Below, in pieces: positions 1 to 7,992 of a stretch of DNA of 14,551 nt. The DNA lies in NCBI GenBank assembly GCA_013215865.1, contig JABSQL010000109.1, positions 1-14,551 of the forward strand, read 5' to 3'. Made by a program: the position numbers and the translations under genes. The stretch comes from Candidatus Margulisiibacteriota bacterium (GTDB lineage: Bacteria; Margulisbacteria; Marinamargulisbacteria; DT-59). Each line of letters opens with the position of its first letter. Within the stretch, counting starts at the first letter, position 1. The notes beneath the pieces were generated by a model. It saw nothing but the letters and a program-made list of their open reading frames with translations, had not been told where the DNA came from and searched no databases.

Positions 1-2
1 CT

Positions 3-1886
3 GTTGAAAAAGGTGTTTTTGAAGTGGTTATTCCTAAAGTTAAAAAAGACACACTCACCTATGAAAAACCTCTTCCTATGGAACTGATACCCTATGCGAT
101 TCGAACAGATGATTACCATTCTGTGGGAAGCGCCTTTCTTGTTAAGGATAATCTCTTCATTACGGCTGCCCATGTTCTAAACATAGAGTCTCTAAGCCAG
201 TTTTCATCTATACATATCAGGGACACAAAAAAGAATGTCTATGCAATTGATAAGATCATCAGCTATTCCAGCTACCACGACTACACCATATTTACAGTCA
301 AAGGGGCCCAATTCAAAAATCCGTTCACATTGAATAGGACACCGACCCTAAATGAAACGGTATATGCTGTAGGTAACGCCTTGGGTGAAGGAATCGTTAT
401 CCGAGAAGGACTTCTCACATCTCGAACATTTGAACCCATAGAAGGAAAGTGGAAATGGCTTCGATTTTCGGCTGCTGCAAGCCCTGGTAATAGTGGGGGA
501 CCTCTTTTTGACAAGTCAGGTAAAATCATTGGTATCATATCCAGAAAATCCTCCAATGAAAACCTGAATTTTGCCTTACCCATATCTGAAGCCATTCCCA
601 TACAGTCTAAAAAAGCATTATCCTATCAAAAGTTTATCTTTGGTTTATCAAACATGAATGTATCTAATTTTAAATTATATAAAGCAACAACCCCTCTTCC
701 CAAATCTCTTTTAAATTTTAGAAAAATGATGTCTTCAAAATTTCAAACCTTTTACAAAAAGACGATTCATGAACTATTGGATGAAAATAAACAGGTTATT
801 TTTCCAAATGGAAAGGGGTCTTTGAATCTATTATACGATACTAGCTTCCGTACAGGTTTTCCGGGAATGGTCACAGAAGAAGATGACGGCACTTGGAAAA
901 TTCAATTGCCCAAGCAGATTAAAAAAGTCTATTTGGGAAAAAATGGATTTTTAGGATACGGGGCCGTTAAAGATATTTTATTTACCTATTTGGAACGCCC
1001 TGATCATTTATCTGTTAAAAAATTAGCCACTGATTCAAAGGTATTTATGGACCTCCTCTTAAAAGGGGTCTATTTGTCCCGAAATGTGGGTGGCATCAAT
1101 ATTAAAATCACATCAATGGGAAAGGCAGTAGAAGAGTCCATGTACATTGACTCCTATCACCGAAAATGGATCATTCGGGTTTGGTATAGCGCATATAATG
1201 ACACAAAATTAACGGCATTATCCCTCCCGACGCCTCATGGCATTGTATCCATTTTGAAAAGCAGTCCAACAGGAAGTGTCGATATTGAGGAAGATCTTAA
1301 AATCTTAACCGATTTTATTACATTGGATTATGTTGGCACACTATTTGAATGGAAAACGTTTCTGTCATTGAAAGCATATTTACCTCAGTCATTTAAACAT
1401 TTTAGCATATCCATCAAGCCCAAGCAGGTTCTTATTAAGTCGAGCCATTTCACATTAGATTATTCCCCTGACCTATTTCCTGTGTCGCCCGAAAACTTCT
1501 TAACGCTTGGCTTAGGTTTCCATAAAATTGGCAAAGATGTGGCATGGGATATAGAAAACATGACAGTCTCTGAAGATAAAAACAGTGGGAATAGAATGAC
1601 TCTTTGGAAGCGTATCAAACCCGTTATGGGATTAACGGATGAATTTTCCCGCTTCTGGAAACAAATTTCTTATCAAAAACACCCTTATAATCGCAACCCT
1701 TATGCAAACCAGGGAAATACCCGAATCCATACACTACCAAAATCAATCGCAGAATTAACCCAGGAAAAACGGGACAACAGTCCTTTTATCTATACCCTCT
1801 CATTGAGTTGGGAAGGAGATCAGGAAAATGCGTTCATGACTCAAAAACTTTCAGAAATTGATTCTCGTATTACTCTCCTAAAATAA
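3..1886 (+). CDS. Trypsin-like serine protease with long uncharacterised C-terminal region (5' partial)
   Basis: The frame is open to the left edge of the window, and a GTG at 24 is the first possible start inside it. No ribosome-binding site precedes that GTG, so the gene probably begins outside the window. Numbering from the GTG codon, the chymotrypsin-fold triad is visible: His50 in FITAAHVL, Asp86 in YHDYTIF and Ser157 in ASPGNSGGPLFD. This is the arrangement of S1-family/HtrA-like trypsin peptidases, so it should hydrolyse peptide bonds. No PDZ domain follows. Residues about 205-620 match nothing I can name. Any signal peptide lies outside the window, so its cellular location is unknown. 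The gene converges with the secretin gene and overlaps its end by nine bases. It could be a substrate of that secretion system, but only position suggests this. The protease assignment is firm; the role of the C-terminal part is unknown. Confidence 0.88.
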   Translation, partial: VEKGVFEVVIPKVKKDTLTYEKPLPMELIPYAIRTDDYHSVGSAFLVKDNLFITAAHVLNIESLSQFSSIHIRDTKKNVYAIDKIISYSSYHDYTIFTVKGAQFKNPFTLNRTPTLNETVYAVGNALGEGIVIREGLLTSRTFEPIEGKWKWLRFSAAASPGNSGGPLFDKSGKIIGIISRKSSNENLNFALPISEAIPIQSKKALSYQKFIFGLSNMNVSNFKLYKATTPLPKSLLNFRKMMSSKFQTFYKKTIHELLDENKQVIFPNGKGSLNLLYDTSFRTGFPGMVTEEDDGTWKIQLPKQIKKVYLGKNGFLGYGAVKDILFTYLERPDHLSVKKLATDSKVFMDLLLKGVYLSRNVGGINIKITSMGKAVEESMYIDSYHRKWIIRVWYSAYNDTKLTALSLPTPHGIVSILKSSPTGSVDIEEDLKILTDFITLDYVGTLFEWKTFLSLKAYLPQSFKHFSISIKPKQVLIKSSHFTLDYSPDLFPVSPENFLTLGLGFHKIGKDVAWDIENMTVSEDKNSGNRMTLWKRIKPVMGLTDEFSRFWKQISYQKHPYNRNPYANQGNTRIHTLPKSIAELTQEKRDNSPFIYTLSLSWEGDQENAFMTQKLSEIDSRITLLK

Positions 1887-2489
1887 CGTATACTTTTTCT
1901 GATTTTTATTGTATCGTTTTTCCAATTTATCCGCTTCGCTTGCCATTTCTTCAAGGTCTTCAGGGGTAACAATTGTAGGAGTCACAAGCACCATAATTTC
2001 ACGTTTCTCTGTTAGTAACTCTGTTTTTCTAAACAAAAACCCAATAATGGGTAACCATGATAAAATGGGGATACCTGTTACTATTTTTTCGTTTGTATTC
2101 TTTATCAGTCCGCCAATAACGATAGTCTGGCCATCCTTCACCAATATTTCATTAATGGTTTCAGTGGTATTTTCTTGAGGAAGACCGTCTATAATAGATC
2201 CTTCACTAATAGAGGGCGCAATGCGCATGCGAATATATCCGTTTTTAGATATATGCGGTGTAAACTTTAGCTTTACACCCACTTCAAGAAATTCTACCAA
2301 CTCTTGTGTGCCTGTCTCTGTTGTCAAGGTAGATCGATACCCCAATTTCGAACCTATTAATAGCTCTGCTTGATGATGATTTATCGCTGTAACGCGAGGG
2401 GATGCCAATAGATCGTATCCAATTTGTCGATCAATTGCTGATAAATAACCCTCAATATCGCCTGAAAAGATTTGAGAATACAGTCCCAA
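1878..2489 (-). CDS. Secretin C-terminal fragment (pore-forming domain)
   Basis: This is a 203-residue frame whose first possible start is a TTG at 2489 without a ribosome-binding site. The same frame is open upstream of that codon, so it is more likely the continuation of the broken secretin than an independent gene. It carries the conserved core of the family: YLSAIDRQIGYDLLASPRVT, FLEVGVKLKFTPHISKNGYI, VKDGQTIVIGGLI, and the closing GIPILSWLPIIGFLFRKTE. A charged tail after VTPTIVTPEDL may be an S-domain-like or linker segment. Nothing in this part is damaged. The family assignment is very firm; independent translation is doubtful. Its stop codon lies inside the 3' end of the convergent protease gene. 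Confidence 0.82.
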   Translation of the reverse strand: MGLYSQIFSGDIEGYLSAIDRQIGYDLLASPRVTAINHHQAELLIGSKLGYRSTLTTETGTQELVEFLEVGVKLKFTPHISKNGYIRMRIAPSISEGSIIDGLPQENTTETINEILVKDGQTIVIGGLIKNTNEKIVTGIPILSWLPIIGFLFRKTELLTEKREIMVLVTPTIVTPEDLEEMASEADKLEKRYNKNQKKYTLF

Positions 2490-2494
2490 AGTTG

Positions 2495-3175
2495 TTAGGT
2501 CAGGGGTTGTTCTGCAGCATGTTGAACAAAATTATTCACATTATCAGAGAGTTGATACTTCCATCCAAGACCCAAAGAAGATTTAGCGTTGGTATCTCCG
2601 ACCGCTTTTTTTAGTTCAATGACCTTTGCCTGAACCAGTACCTGTTTAGGGGGGTGATCCATTGACTGAAATAATTTATCAACTAACTTGATGGTGTTTT
2701 TATTACCTCTGATTGTCAGGGTGTTTAACATTTTGCTTATGGCAATTTTTTCTCCCGCTTCCCCGTCAAGTATTCCAAATATCATTTCTTTTGCATCTTC
2801 AGCGAGAATGAATTTCAGTTTATATGTTTTTAAATTATTGACTTGCAATTTTTCTTTATGGACTCTTAATTTCCCACTTTTCTTTGAAAGTTGAAAGCCT
2901 TGATCTCTCATTAAATTTTGCAAGGCTTCAATGGGCTTGTCACTTGCAATTCGGGCTGTCACTTTACCTTTCACTTCTTTAGAGGAAATAATTTTTTGTC
3001 CGAGATGTTTAGAAAAAGATTGTAAAACTGTCTTGATATCTGTGTTTTTAAAATCAAAATTGATACCTTTACTATCCAACGCCGAAACTAAGGAAGAACT
3101 GCTTTCACATATTACATTGCTGCCAGACATAAAGACAGTACTCAACAAAACCATCAAATACAGTGTATATTTCAT
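2495..3175 (-). CDS. Secretin N-terminal fragment (signal peptide, N0 and N1 domains)
   Basis: This 226-residue frame starts with an ATG at 3175, preceded by AAGGAG about nine bases upstream. Residues 1-24 form a signal peptide (Lys2, then a hydrophobic run to VICES). An N0/STN-type domain follows at about 38-95, containing FDFKNTDIKTVLQSFSKHLG. Then comes a secretin N1-type domain at about 112-180, with TYKLKFILAEDAKEMIFGIL and later MLNTLTIRGNKNTIKLVDKL. The segment PKQVLVQAKVIEL marks the entry to the pore-forming domain. Translation then stops at 2495 before the beta-barrel core. Alone it would be exported but could not form a channel. The missing part lies immediately downstream in the -1 frame. 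Confidence 0.85.
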   Translation of the reverse strand: MKYTLYLMVLLSTVFMSGSNVICESSSSLVSALDSKGINFDFKNTDIKTVLQSFSKHLGQKIISSKEVKGKVTARIASDKPIEALQNLMRDQGFQLSKKSGKLRVHKEKLQVNNLKTYKLKFILAEDAKEMIFGILDGEAGEKIAISKMLNTLTIRGNKNTIKLVDKLFQSMDHPPKQVLVQAKVIELKKAVGDTNAKSSLGLGWKYQLSDNVNNFVQHAAEQPLT

Positions 3176-3194
3176 TCCATTGGTCTCCTTATTA

Positions 3195-3659
3195 TTATCT
3201 TCTCACTTTCAAGACTCTCTTCACGCCATCCTTTATTAAGGTTACCTGATTTTTTGAAATTTCCAAAATTTCCCATCCCCCAATCTTTGTTCCTTTTTCT
3301 ACAAATGTGTTATTAATCACAGCGGTATAGCCGACTCGGCTCTCCATAAATCCCTGAAGCTGAAGCGAACTTGTATCGCTAGAAGCATCCTGAGAAAATT
3401 TAAATGGATTTCTATCAAGTGATACATCTTGTATTGATTTCTTAAAGTTAGAAACTTCTACTAATTCATTTACTTTCTTCACCACAATCTCTGCCCTCAT
3501 CTGGGAATGTGAATCCGTTACATTCTCTGAAGCAGTCATTACCCACCAACAAAGAGAGAAAGCGACTGATAGTACAAGTCCCAAACCGACTCTAAAAATA
3601 TACTTACCCATTAAAGTTAAGTTCAATCCTTTATTATGCATAAAGTTATTTATTTTCAT
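3195..3659 (-). CDS. GspC/PilP-like inner-membrane alignment protein
   Basis: This is a 154-residue bitopic protein. It has a short cytoplasmic N-terminus, a membrane helix at about 20-42 (IFRVGLGLVLSVAFSLCWWV), a polar periplasmic linker, and a small beta domain at about 98-154. That domain reads LQLQGFMESRVGYTAVINN, then KIGGWEILEISKNQVTLI and a VKRVLKV end. This is the homology-region pattern shared by GspC and PilP, which bind the secretin N-domains and link the channel to the inner-membrane complex. There is no PDZ domain and no lipobox, so it resembles a minimal GspC rather than the PilP lipoprotein. The ATG at 3659 overlaps the upstream stop by four bases (ATGA), indicating coupled translation. 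Met7 at 3641 is an alternative start. Confidence 0.75.
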   Translation of the reverse strand: MKINNFMHNKGLNLTLMGKYIFRVGLGLVLSVAFSLCWWVMTASENVTDSHSQMRAEIVVKKVNELVEVSNFKKSIQDVSLDRNPFKFSQDASSDTSSLQLQGFMESRVGYTAVINNTFVEKGTKIGGWEILEISKNQVTLIKDGVKRVLKVRR

Positions 3660-4453
3660 GATTTCAGAACATAAATTGTAAGCTTAAAATTTGCGTTTAT
3701 GCCTCTACCTACTTCATCAATGACACGAACATCCAAATTTTGCAGCTGAACGAGTTTTTCATATTCTTCCACCCATTTCAAAAAAGATAATAGACTGTCA
3801 AAATCTCCATCTATTGTTGTTTCAATATGCGTTAATTCAAGGTGCATCTTTGCATATTGATCTGGCAAAATAGATTGCCATTTATCTTTAACATTTTCAA
3901 TCTCATTTTCTAAAACCAATTTCATGACCTCTTTTAAATGCTGATCTGATTGAATATTAAAGTTTATTTCAGTCTTGTTGTTTTTCAAGTATTCCACCAC
4001 TTTTGCTTCATCCGGCATATCTAGCAATTGTATAAATTCTACTAATTGAGCCGTTCTACCTTTTTCTAAAGACATCAAGCTTGGCCTTAATAACACCACC
4101 TTATTCCCAAAGCTGGATACAATTAATGGCAATTTTCTTGCAAAATCATCTTTTTCCTTTTCATTAAAATATTCCTTATTCAGTTTGTTTAATTGATCCT
4201 GAGTGGATCGAAGGGTCATTCTTTCTTCTAATGCGGCTTGAATGACCGTATGGGAAGTATTTACTATATCCATGTGTTTTTTCATATATTTAAATGTATC
4301 TTTTGACTGATTCATAGAAGGAAGTAATTCAACTTTAAATATGATGATATTTAATACAAATAGAAATATAAATAGAGCCCCCAGTTGAGTTATCTTAGAG
4401 CCAAGAATATGGTTATTTTTTAGATTCCCTAATATCCGCTTATACATATTCAT
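3656..4453 (-). CDS. PilO/GspM-like inner-membrane assembly protein
   Basis: This is a 265-residue bitopic protein. A single membrane helix lies at about 22-40 (TQLGALFIFLFVLNIIIFK), followed by a long, largely helical, charged periplasmic region. A C-terminal beta/alpha segment at about 205-265 (IETTIDGDFDSLLSFLKWVE, then NANFKLTIYVL) is the ferredoxin-like end typical of PilO and GspM. These proteins pair with PilN/GspL and brace the pilus or secretion platform. Identification rests on topology and position between PilMN and PilP, because overall sequence conservation is low. Length slightly exceeds the usual 200-220 residues owing to the central region. The ATG at 4453 overlaps the previous stop as ATGA. 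Met3 at 4447 has a better-spaced AGGA site and may be the real start. Confidence 0.68.
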   Translation of the reverse strand: MNMYKRILGNLKNNHILGSKITQLGALFIFLFVLNIIIFKVELLPSMNQSKDTFKYMKKHMDIVNTSHTVIQAALEERMTLRSTQDQLNKLNKEYFNEKEKDDFARKLPLIVSSFGNKVVLLRPSLMSLEKGRTAQLVEFIQLLDMPDEAKVVEYLKNNKTEINFNIQSDQHLKEVMKLVLENEIENVKDKWQSILPDQYAKMHLELTHIETTIDGDFDSLLSFLKWVEEYEKLVQLQNLDVRVIDEVGRGINANFKLTIYVLKS

Positions 4454-5955
4454 TTCCTTTTTGCTAGAATTGTAAACCGATTGATATTATCTTCTTCTGT
4501 AATACTCACTTCTTGCAACATCACAGAATTAAAATAGGGTATTTTTTTCAAGTTCTTAATAAATTCAAAATTTGATGCTTGGTCAGATGATTCTCCACTT
4601 AAGAGGATATGACCCATTTGGTTTGCCTGTATAGAAGATAATCGTGAAGTAGAAGGAATATGTTTCTGAATATCATGTGCAAGTTGATACCAATTAAATA
4701 CTTTAGTATCTTTAATAATATCTTTTCTGCCGTTGATAAGCATCGTGAGTATCCTAATTTCCTCTTGGATTCTCTTTGAATTTTCATCTAACATATTTTG
4801 ATTTACGATTTGTTTCTTTAAAGTGACTGCTTGGTTATGATATGAACTATGATACATGTTAAACCCCCATAATATTCCTATCATAACGAAAGATAACAGC
4901 AAGAGCCCATAGGACAATGATTTCAATTTAAAATACAATAAATTTTCTATTTCCTTTGATTCAGGAATTAAATTAATTTCTTCTTCCTCCCCTATTGCCA
5001 ACCCAAAAGCGGCATACGGTAACAAGCCACTTTGTGACTTTGTATCCACTGAATCCTGAAAATCAAACTGACACGCTTCAACCGTAAGGTTATATTGTTC
5101 GCCCCATCTTTCTACTGTTTGTGTAAGAGTGCCTGTTTTGTCTACGTATAACAGTTTTTTGGGAGTAAGGGTTATATCTCTACCATACAAAATTCGTTTG
5201 ATGCCATTGTTAAAATTAATTTCTAACTCTTCTAAACTCATTTCAGAGCCACTTCCTAAAACACTAGCCTCAAAAAACATAGTCAATTTTCTTTTTATTA
5301 GAGCTGCCATATATAAGGTGTCATTTTCAATAATAACAACCAATACAGAATCTTCACAGGTTTTAAGCTGAAGAGATCCGTTTATAGCTTGAATAAAAGC
5401 AATTGAATACGGCACCAAAGCAACTATAACGAGACCCGCTTTCTCTAGCATAGATATATAAGATTGGACAATATCTTTTTTCACTGCTGCCATGAATACT
5501 TTTATATTTTCAGATTGATCGCCGGACTCCACAATTTTCCAAGATAAAGAAATATCGATGCCTGAGAACTGCACAAATTGATTAACCTTGTTTTGAAGTG
5601 AAGGCTCAATAAATTCTTTATCAGATTTAGGAAATGTAAACATTCTGACCAAAACATCTTTTCCAAATAAAACGACCGACACTTTTTTGGTTTTAATATT
5701 ATTTTTAGCCCATATCTTTTTTATAAAGTTAGCCCCCTTTTTTGGATCCTTGAAGAGATCATCACTCAACATTTCAGGTGGTATTTTTTCTTGACACAAT
5801 ACATTCAACTCACATTGATTTTGGGTACGCTTTAATTGTATCGCCCGAATCATTCCTTCAGAAATATCAAGACCAATTACCGATCCAGCGCTGGCCAAGC
5901 TCTTCTTATTTTTTAATAATTTTAGACACTGAATTTTGGCTTTTTGAATGTTCAT
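4450..5955 (-). CDS. Fused PilM-PilN protein (GspL-like)
   Basis: This 501-residue protein joins two functions. Residues about 25-320 are a PilM-type actin-fold domain, with VIGLDISEGMIRAIQLKR at 26-43 as the first nucleotide-binding strand and LLPYAAFGLAIG near 311-322. The motif INLIPESKEIE at 327-337 is the PilN signature. It is followed by a membrane helix at about 347-366 and a periplasmic part with a coiled coil (373-402) and a ferredoxin-like end. In type IV pili PilM and PilN are usually separate; GspL of type II secretion combines them, as here. The protein would couple the cytoplasmic ATPase to the PilO and GspC-like partners encoded next. The ATG at 5955 has a close AGGGA upstream. 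The 82 bases before it separate it from the prepilin genes. Confidence 0.82.
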   Translation of the reverse strand: MNIQKAKIQCLKLLKNKKSLASAGSVIGLDISEGMIRAIQLKRTQNQCELNVLCQEKIPPEMLSDDLFKDPKKGANFIKKIWAKNNIKTKKVSVVLFGKDVLVRMFTFPKSDKEFIEPSLQNKVNQFVQFSGIDISLSWKIVESGDQSENIKVFMAAVKKDIVQSYISMLEKAGLVIVALVPYSIAFIQAINGSLQLKTCEDSVLVVIIENDTLYMAALIKRKLTMFFEASVLGSGSEMSLEELEINFNNGIKRILYGRDITLTPKKLLYVDKTGTLTQTVERWGEQYNLTVEACQFDFQDSVDTKSQSGLLPYAAFGLAIGEEEEINLIPESKEIENLLYFKLKSLSYGLLLLSFVMIGILWGFNMYHSSYHNQAVTLKKQIVNQNMLDENSKRIQEEIRILTMLINGRKDIIKDTKVFNWYQLAHDIQKHIPSTSRLSSIQANQMGHILLSGESSDQASNFEFIKNLKKIPYFNSVMLQEVSITEEDNINRFTILAKRK

Positions 5956-6037
5956 ATTCCCTGCTTTCTAAACTGAAATCAACGACATGTTTCTATATTT
6001 CCAATACTACCATACAAAACTAAAACCAGTGAAAATC

Positions 6038-7549
6038 TCACCCTATAATTTCAGGAGGATTGATCATAACTAAAGGGTTATATGAGATTTCAAGTGGTGT
6101 TCGTTTACCTCTTGTAGAGACATCGAGATTTTCTGAAAATATGCTGCCATAGATGGTTGTACCGCTTCCTCTAAATTGAATGTTTTTACCATATATAATT
6201 CCCACTACATTCAAATTGTTGCTTAATTGATTTTGATTAATATTCCCACCTGCAATCATTGCAGGAACATTTTCAGAAGGATTGATAGTGATATTATTAC
6301 CCTTTAACATGATATCCTTACGCGCAAATATTGTACCAGTTGAAACAAACCCATCCTTTTCTATGGACACATTTTTCCCAGAAATCACACTCACATTTTG
6401 TATGAATAGAGGCTTAATTTGAGTATCTTTCCCCTTAATTTTGACTTCATGTACTCCAATAAGAACCCCATGAGAAAGGAAACGATTTTTTTCTATAATC
6501 ACTTTTCTTCCTGCAATAATAGCTGGATTATTTAAGTTCGGAATAATTGACACATTATTTCCTTGAATGATCACATCCTTTTCTGCAACAATTGTCCCAT
6601 TCAATTTAACATTTTGTTTTACATACGCGTTTCCCTTGATATAATATATCCCACTTAATTGTTGGTTCTTGGGAAAAGTAAAATCTGAATTCTTAACCAC
6701 ATCTGCTACTTTTCGATAGTTTCGAAAGTTCTGATACATATCCGTATAATTTGTGAAGTCGACATGAATGAAATCAACATTCACAAGATCAGAGGCATCC
6801 GTCGAAGTACCCATGACGTGGTTGATATATCCTGACTTGAGCATTTTTTTATTCGCATGAATATTTCCAGATACTATTGATTGTGTATAGTTAAAATCGA
6901 TATTTTTCTTTGTTAGGATCGTATACTTTAGGGCCTGAATCCATGGGCTCCTGATAGAAACCCAGGTAGAAAAAATTGATTTTGATAATTGGTTATTCTG
7001 AACATAAATAGATACATCAAAATTGTTTTGTTTCCATGATTTTTTGCCCTCTCCGAAGATGAGCGTAATCCCCACTGACTTAATACTTCCCGGCTTCACA
7101 GGATCACTTGACGTACCATCTTCATACTTCACTTCAAAAACAAGAGCATCAATGGGGCCAGACAAGATATCTGACTGTGATTGTTTATACATCAGAACAT
7201 AAGTTGAATTGAGCTTCTCTCTCACGAATTCAGTTAGTGTATTATTCTTGTCCATGAATACTATTCTTCCATTTGGGTTATTTGACAGCGTAATACTGAC
7301 TATTTCCTTCGCTTGTTTAAGTTCAGAGACCATTTTATGAAGCGCAATTCTTGAGTTTTGACGATATTCTATTTCTTTTTCTGACAATGACCAGGTTGTT
7401 TTCATAGATAAAAAGCTGGGGGATATGGCCATTAGAATAAATCCAATTAAAGCCATAGACAAACACACTTCTATAAGCGTAAATCCCTTTCTTTTCGAAA
7501 CTATGAATGAACGAAATCTGGACACATTATTTCTCATAAAATATTCCAT
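6038..7549 (-). CDS. Large prepilin with C-terminal beta-solenoid-like repeats (PilW/GspJ-type N-terminus)
   Basis: This is a 503-residue protein with a class III signal. KGFTLIE at 21-27 places prepilin peptidase cleavage after Gly22 and gives Glu at mature position 5, followed by a hydrophobic helix to about 48. Residues 49-200 resemble the globular part of PilW/GspJ minor pilins (SRIALHKMVSELKQAKEIVS). Residues about 300-480 are short repeats alternating hydrophobic strands with G/N turns (AIIAGRKVIIEKN, GVLIGVHEVKIKGKD, SVISGKNVSIEKDG), as in right-handed beta-solenoids and bactofilin-like folds. Two 30-residue copies (318-347 and 405-434) match at 17 positions. It probably caps the fibre and could act as an adhesin or substrate receptor; that is inference. 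The ATG at 7549 is one start. Met5 at 7537 overlaps the upstream stop as ATGA and is equally plausible. Confidence 0.78.
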   Translation of the reverse strand: MEYFMRNNVSRFRSFIVSKRKGFTLIEVCLSMALIGFILMAISPSFLSMKTTWSLSEKEIEYRQNSRIALHKMVSELKQAKEIVSITLSNNPNGRIVFMDKNNTLTEFVREKLNSTYVLMYKQSQSDILSGPIDALVFEVKYEDGTSSDPVKPGSIKSVGITLIFGEGKKSWKQNNFDVSIYVQNNQLSKSIFSTWVSIRSPWIQALKYTILTKKNIDFNYTQSIVSGNIHANKKMLKSGYINHVMGTSTDASDLVNVDFIHVDFTNYTDMYQNFRNYRKVADVVKNSDFTFPKNQQLSGIYYIKGNAYVKQNVKLNGTIVAEKDVIIQGNNVSIIPNLNNPAIIAGRKVIIEKNRFLSHGVLIGVHEVKIKGKDTQIKPLFIQNVSVISGKNVSIEKDGFVSTGTIFARKDIMLKGNNITINPSENVPAMIAGGNINQNQLSNNLNVVGIIYGKNIQFRGSGTTIYGSIFSENLDVSTRGKRTPLEISYNPLVMINPPEIIG

Positions 7550-7992
7550 GACAAAATCCGAATAGGGAAAGGTGCCTTTTGATTTGATTGATTCACATTA
7601 ACATGAACTTCAACTTTTTGAACGACGCCAGAAGACAGTTTTGCCACTGAATGCAACCGAATAATGGGTGCCTTGGAATGATCAACGTTAACCGTATATG
7701 AACTCCCAGACCCTACAGGAAAGGATTTACTCTTAAAACCCGCTTTCCATGCGGGGTTCTGCCTCAGTTCTTTTATGGCATCTTCCACACCGGCTTCAGC
7801 AATATATGACGCCTGTTGAGCTTGTGCAAAGAAAGATCCCATAGATACATCCGAAGATATGAGATTTATATGGCCAATAACCAATATGCTGATGATTGAA
7901 ACTGCAATTAAGGTTCCAAGCAATACAAAACCACCATCGGTTTTGGCCTCATTATATTTATTTAAGGTTTGCAATTTGTGTAAACAATGCAT
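7534..7992 (-). CDS. PilX-like minor pilin
   Basis: This 152-residue protein has one N-terminal membrane helix at about 22-42 (FVLLGTLIAVSIISILVIG), directly followed by the PilX-type motif AQQASYIAEAGVEDAIKEL at 58-76. PilX and GspK proteins are minor pilins at the fibre tip. Gly21-Phe22 is a plausible prepilin peptidase site, but position 5 of the mature protein is Gly and not Glu, as is usual for this subgroup. I chose the ATG at 7992 because GAGGAAAGCT precedes it. The frame also contains ATGs at 8004 and 8037, which would overlap the GspI-like gene further. With the chosen start it overlaps that gene by 35 bases. It ends inside the start region of the large prepilin gene, so translation is probably coupled. 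Confidence 0.72.
   Translation of the reverse strand: MHCLHKLQTLNKYNEAKTDGGFVLLGTLIAVSIISILVIGHINLISSDVSMGSFFAQAQQASYIAEAGVEDAIKELRQNPAWKAGFKSKSFPVGSGSSYTVNVDHSKAPIIRLHSVAKLSSGVVQKVEVHVNVNQSNQKAPFPIRILSWNIL

Larger units (their letters stand above)
1878..3175 (-). pseudogene. Secretin (GspD/PilQ family), interrupted by a single-base frameshift
   Basis: The two reading frames described separately at 2495-3175 and 1878-2489 together make one secretin of about 432 residues. Adding one base at the C4 run (plus-strand GGGG at 2503-2506) turns the junction from ...EQPLT-stop into ...EQPPDLTTLGLYSQ, running straight into the secretin core. The span with one added base is 1299 bases, exactly 433 codons. 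Secretins form the multimeric outer-membrane channel of type II secretion and type IV pilus systems. As written the gene would give only the periplasmic N-domains. This could be a true mutation, a sequencing or assembly indel in a homopolymer, or (less likely) programmed frameshifting. The gene is the last of the operon and lies 19 bases after the GspC/PilP-like gene. Confidence 0.8.

Noticed and set aside
281..601. 106-codon minus-strand open frame
   Set aside because: It is antisense to the catalytic domain of the serine protease, without a start signal or recognisable motif.
2495..2510. Programmed ribosomal frameshift in the secretin gene
   Set aside because: Slipping back from CCC would re-pair on ACC, and no standard slippery heptamer or obvious downstream pseudoknot is visible. 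A mutation or sequence error is simpler, though not excluded.
5956..6037. Promoter or terminator between the solenoid prepilin and PilMN genes
   Set aside because: A 4-5 base hairpin followed by interrupted T's and a TATAGA box are present, but stems are too short and spacings wrong; nothing convincing.
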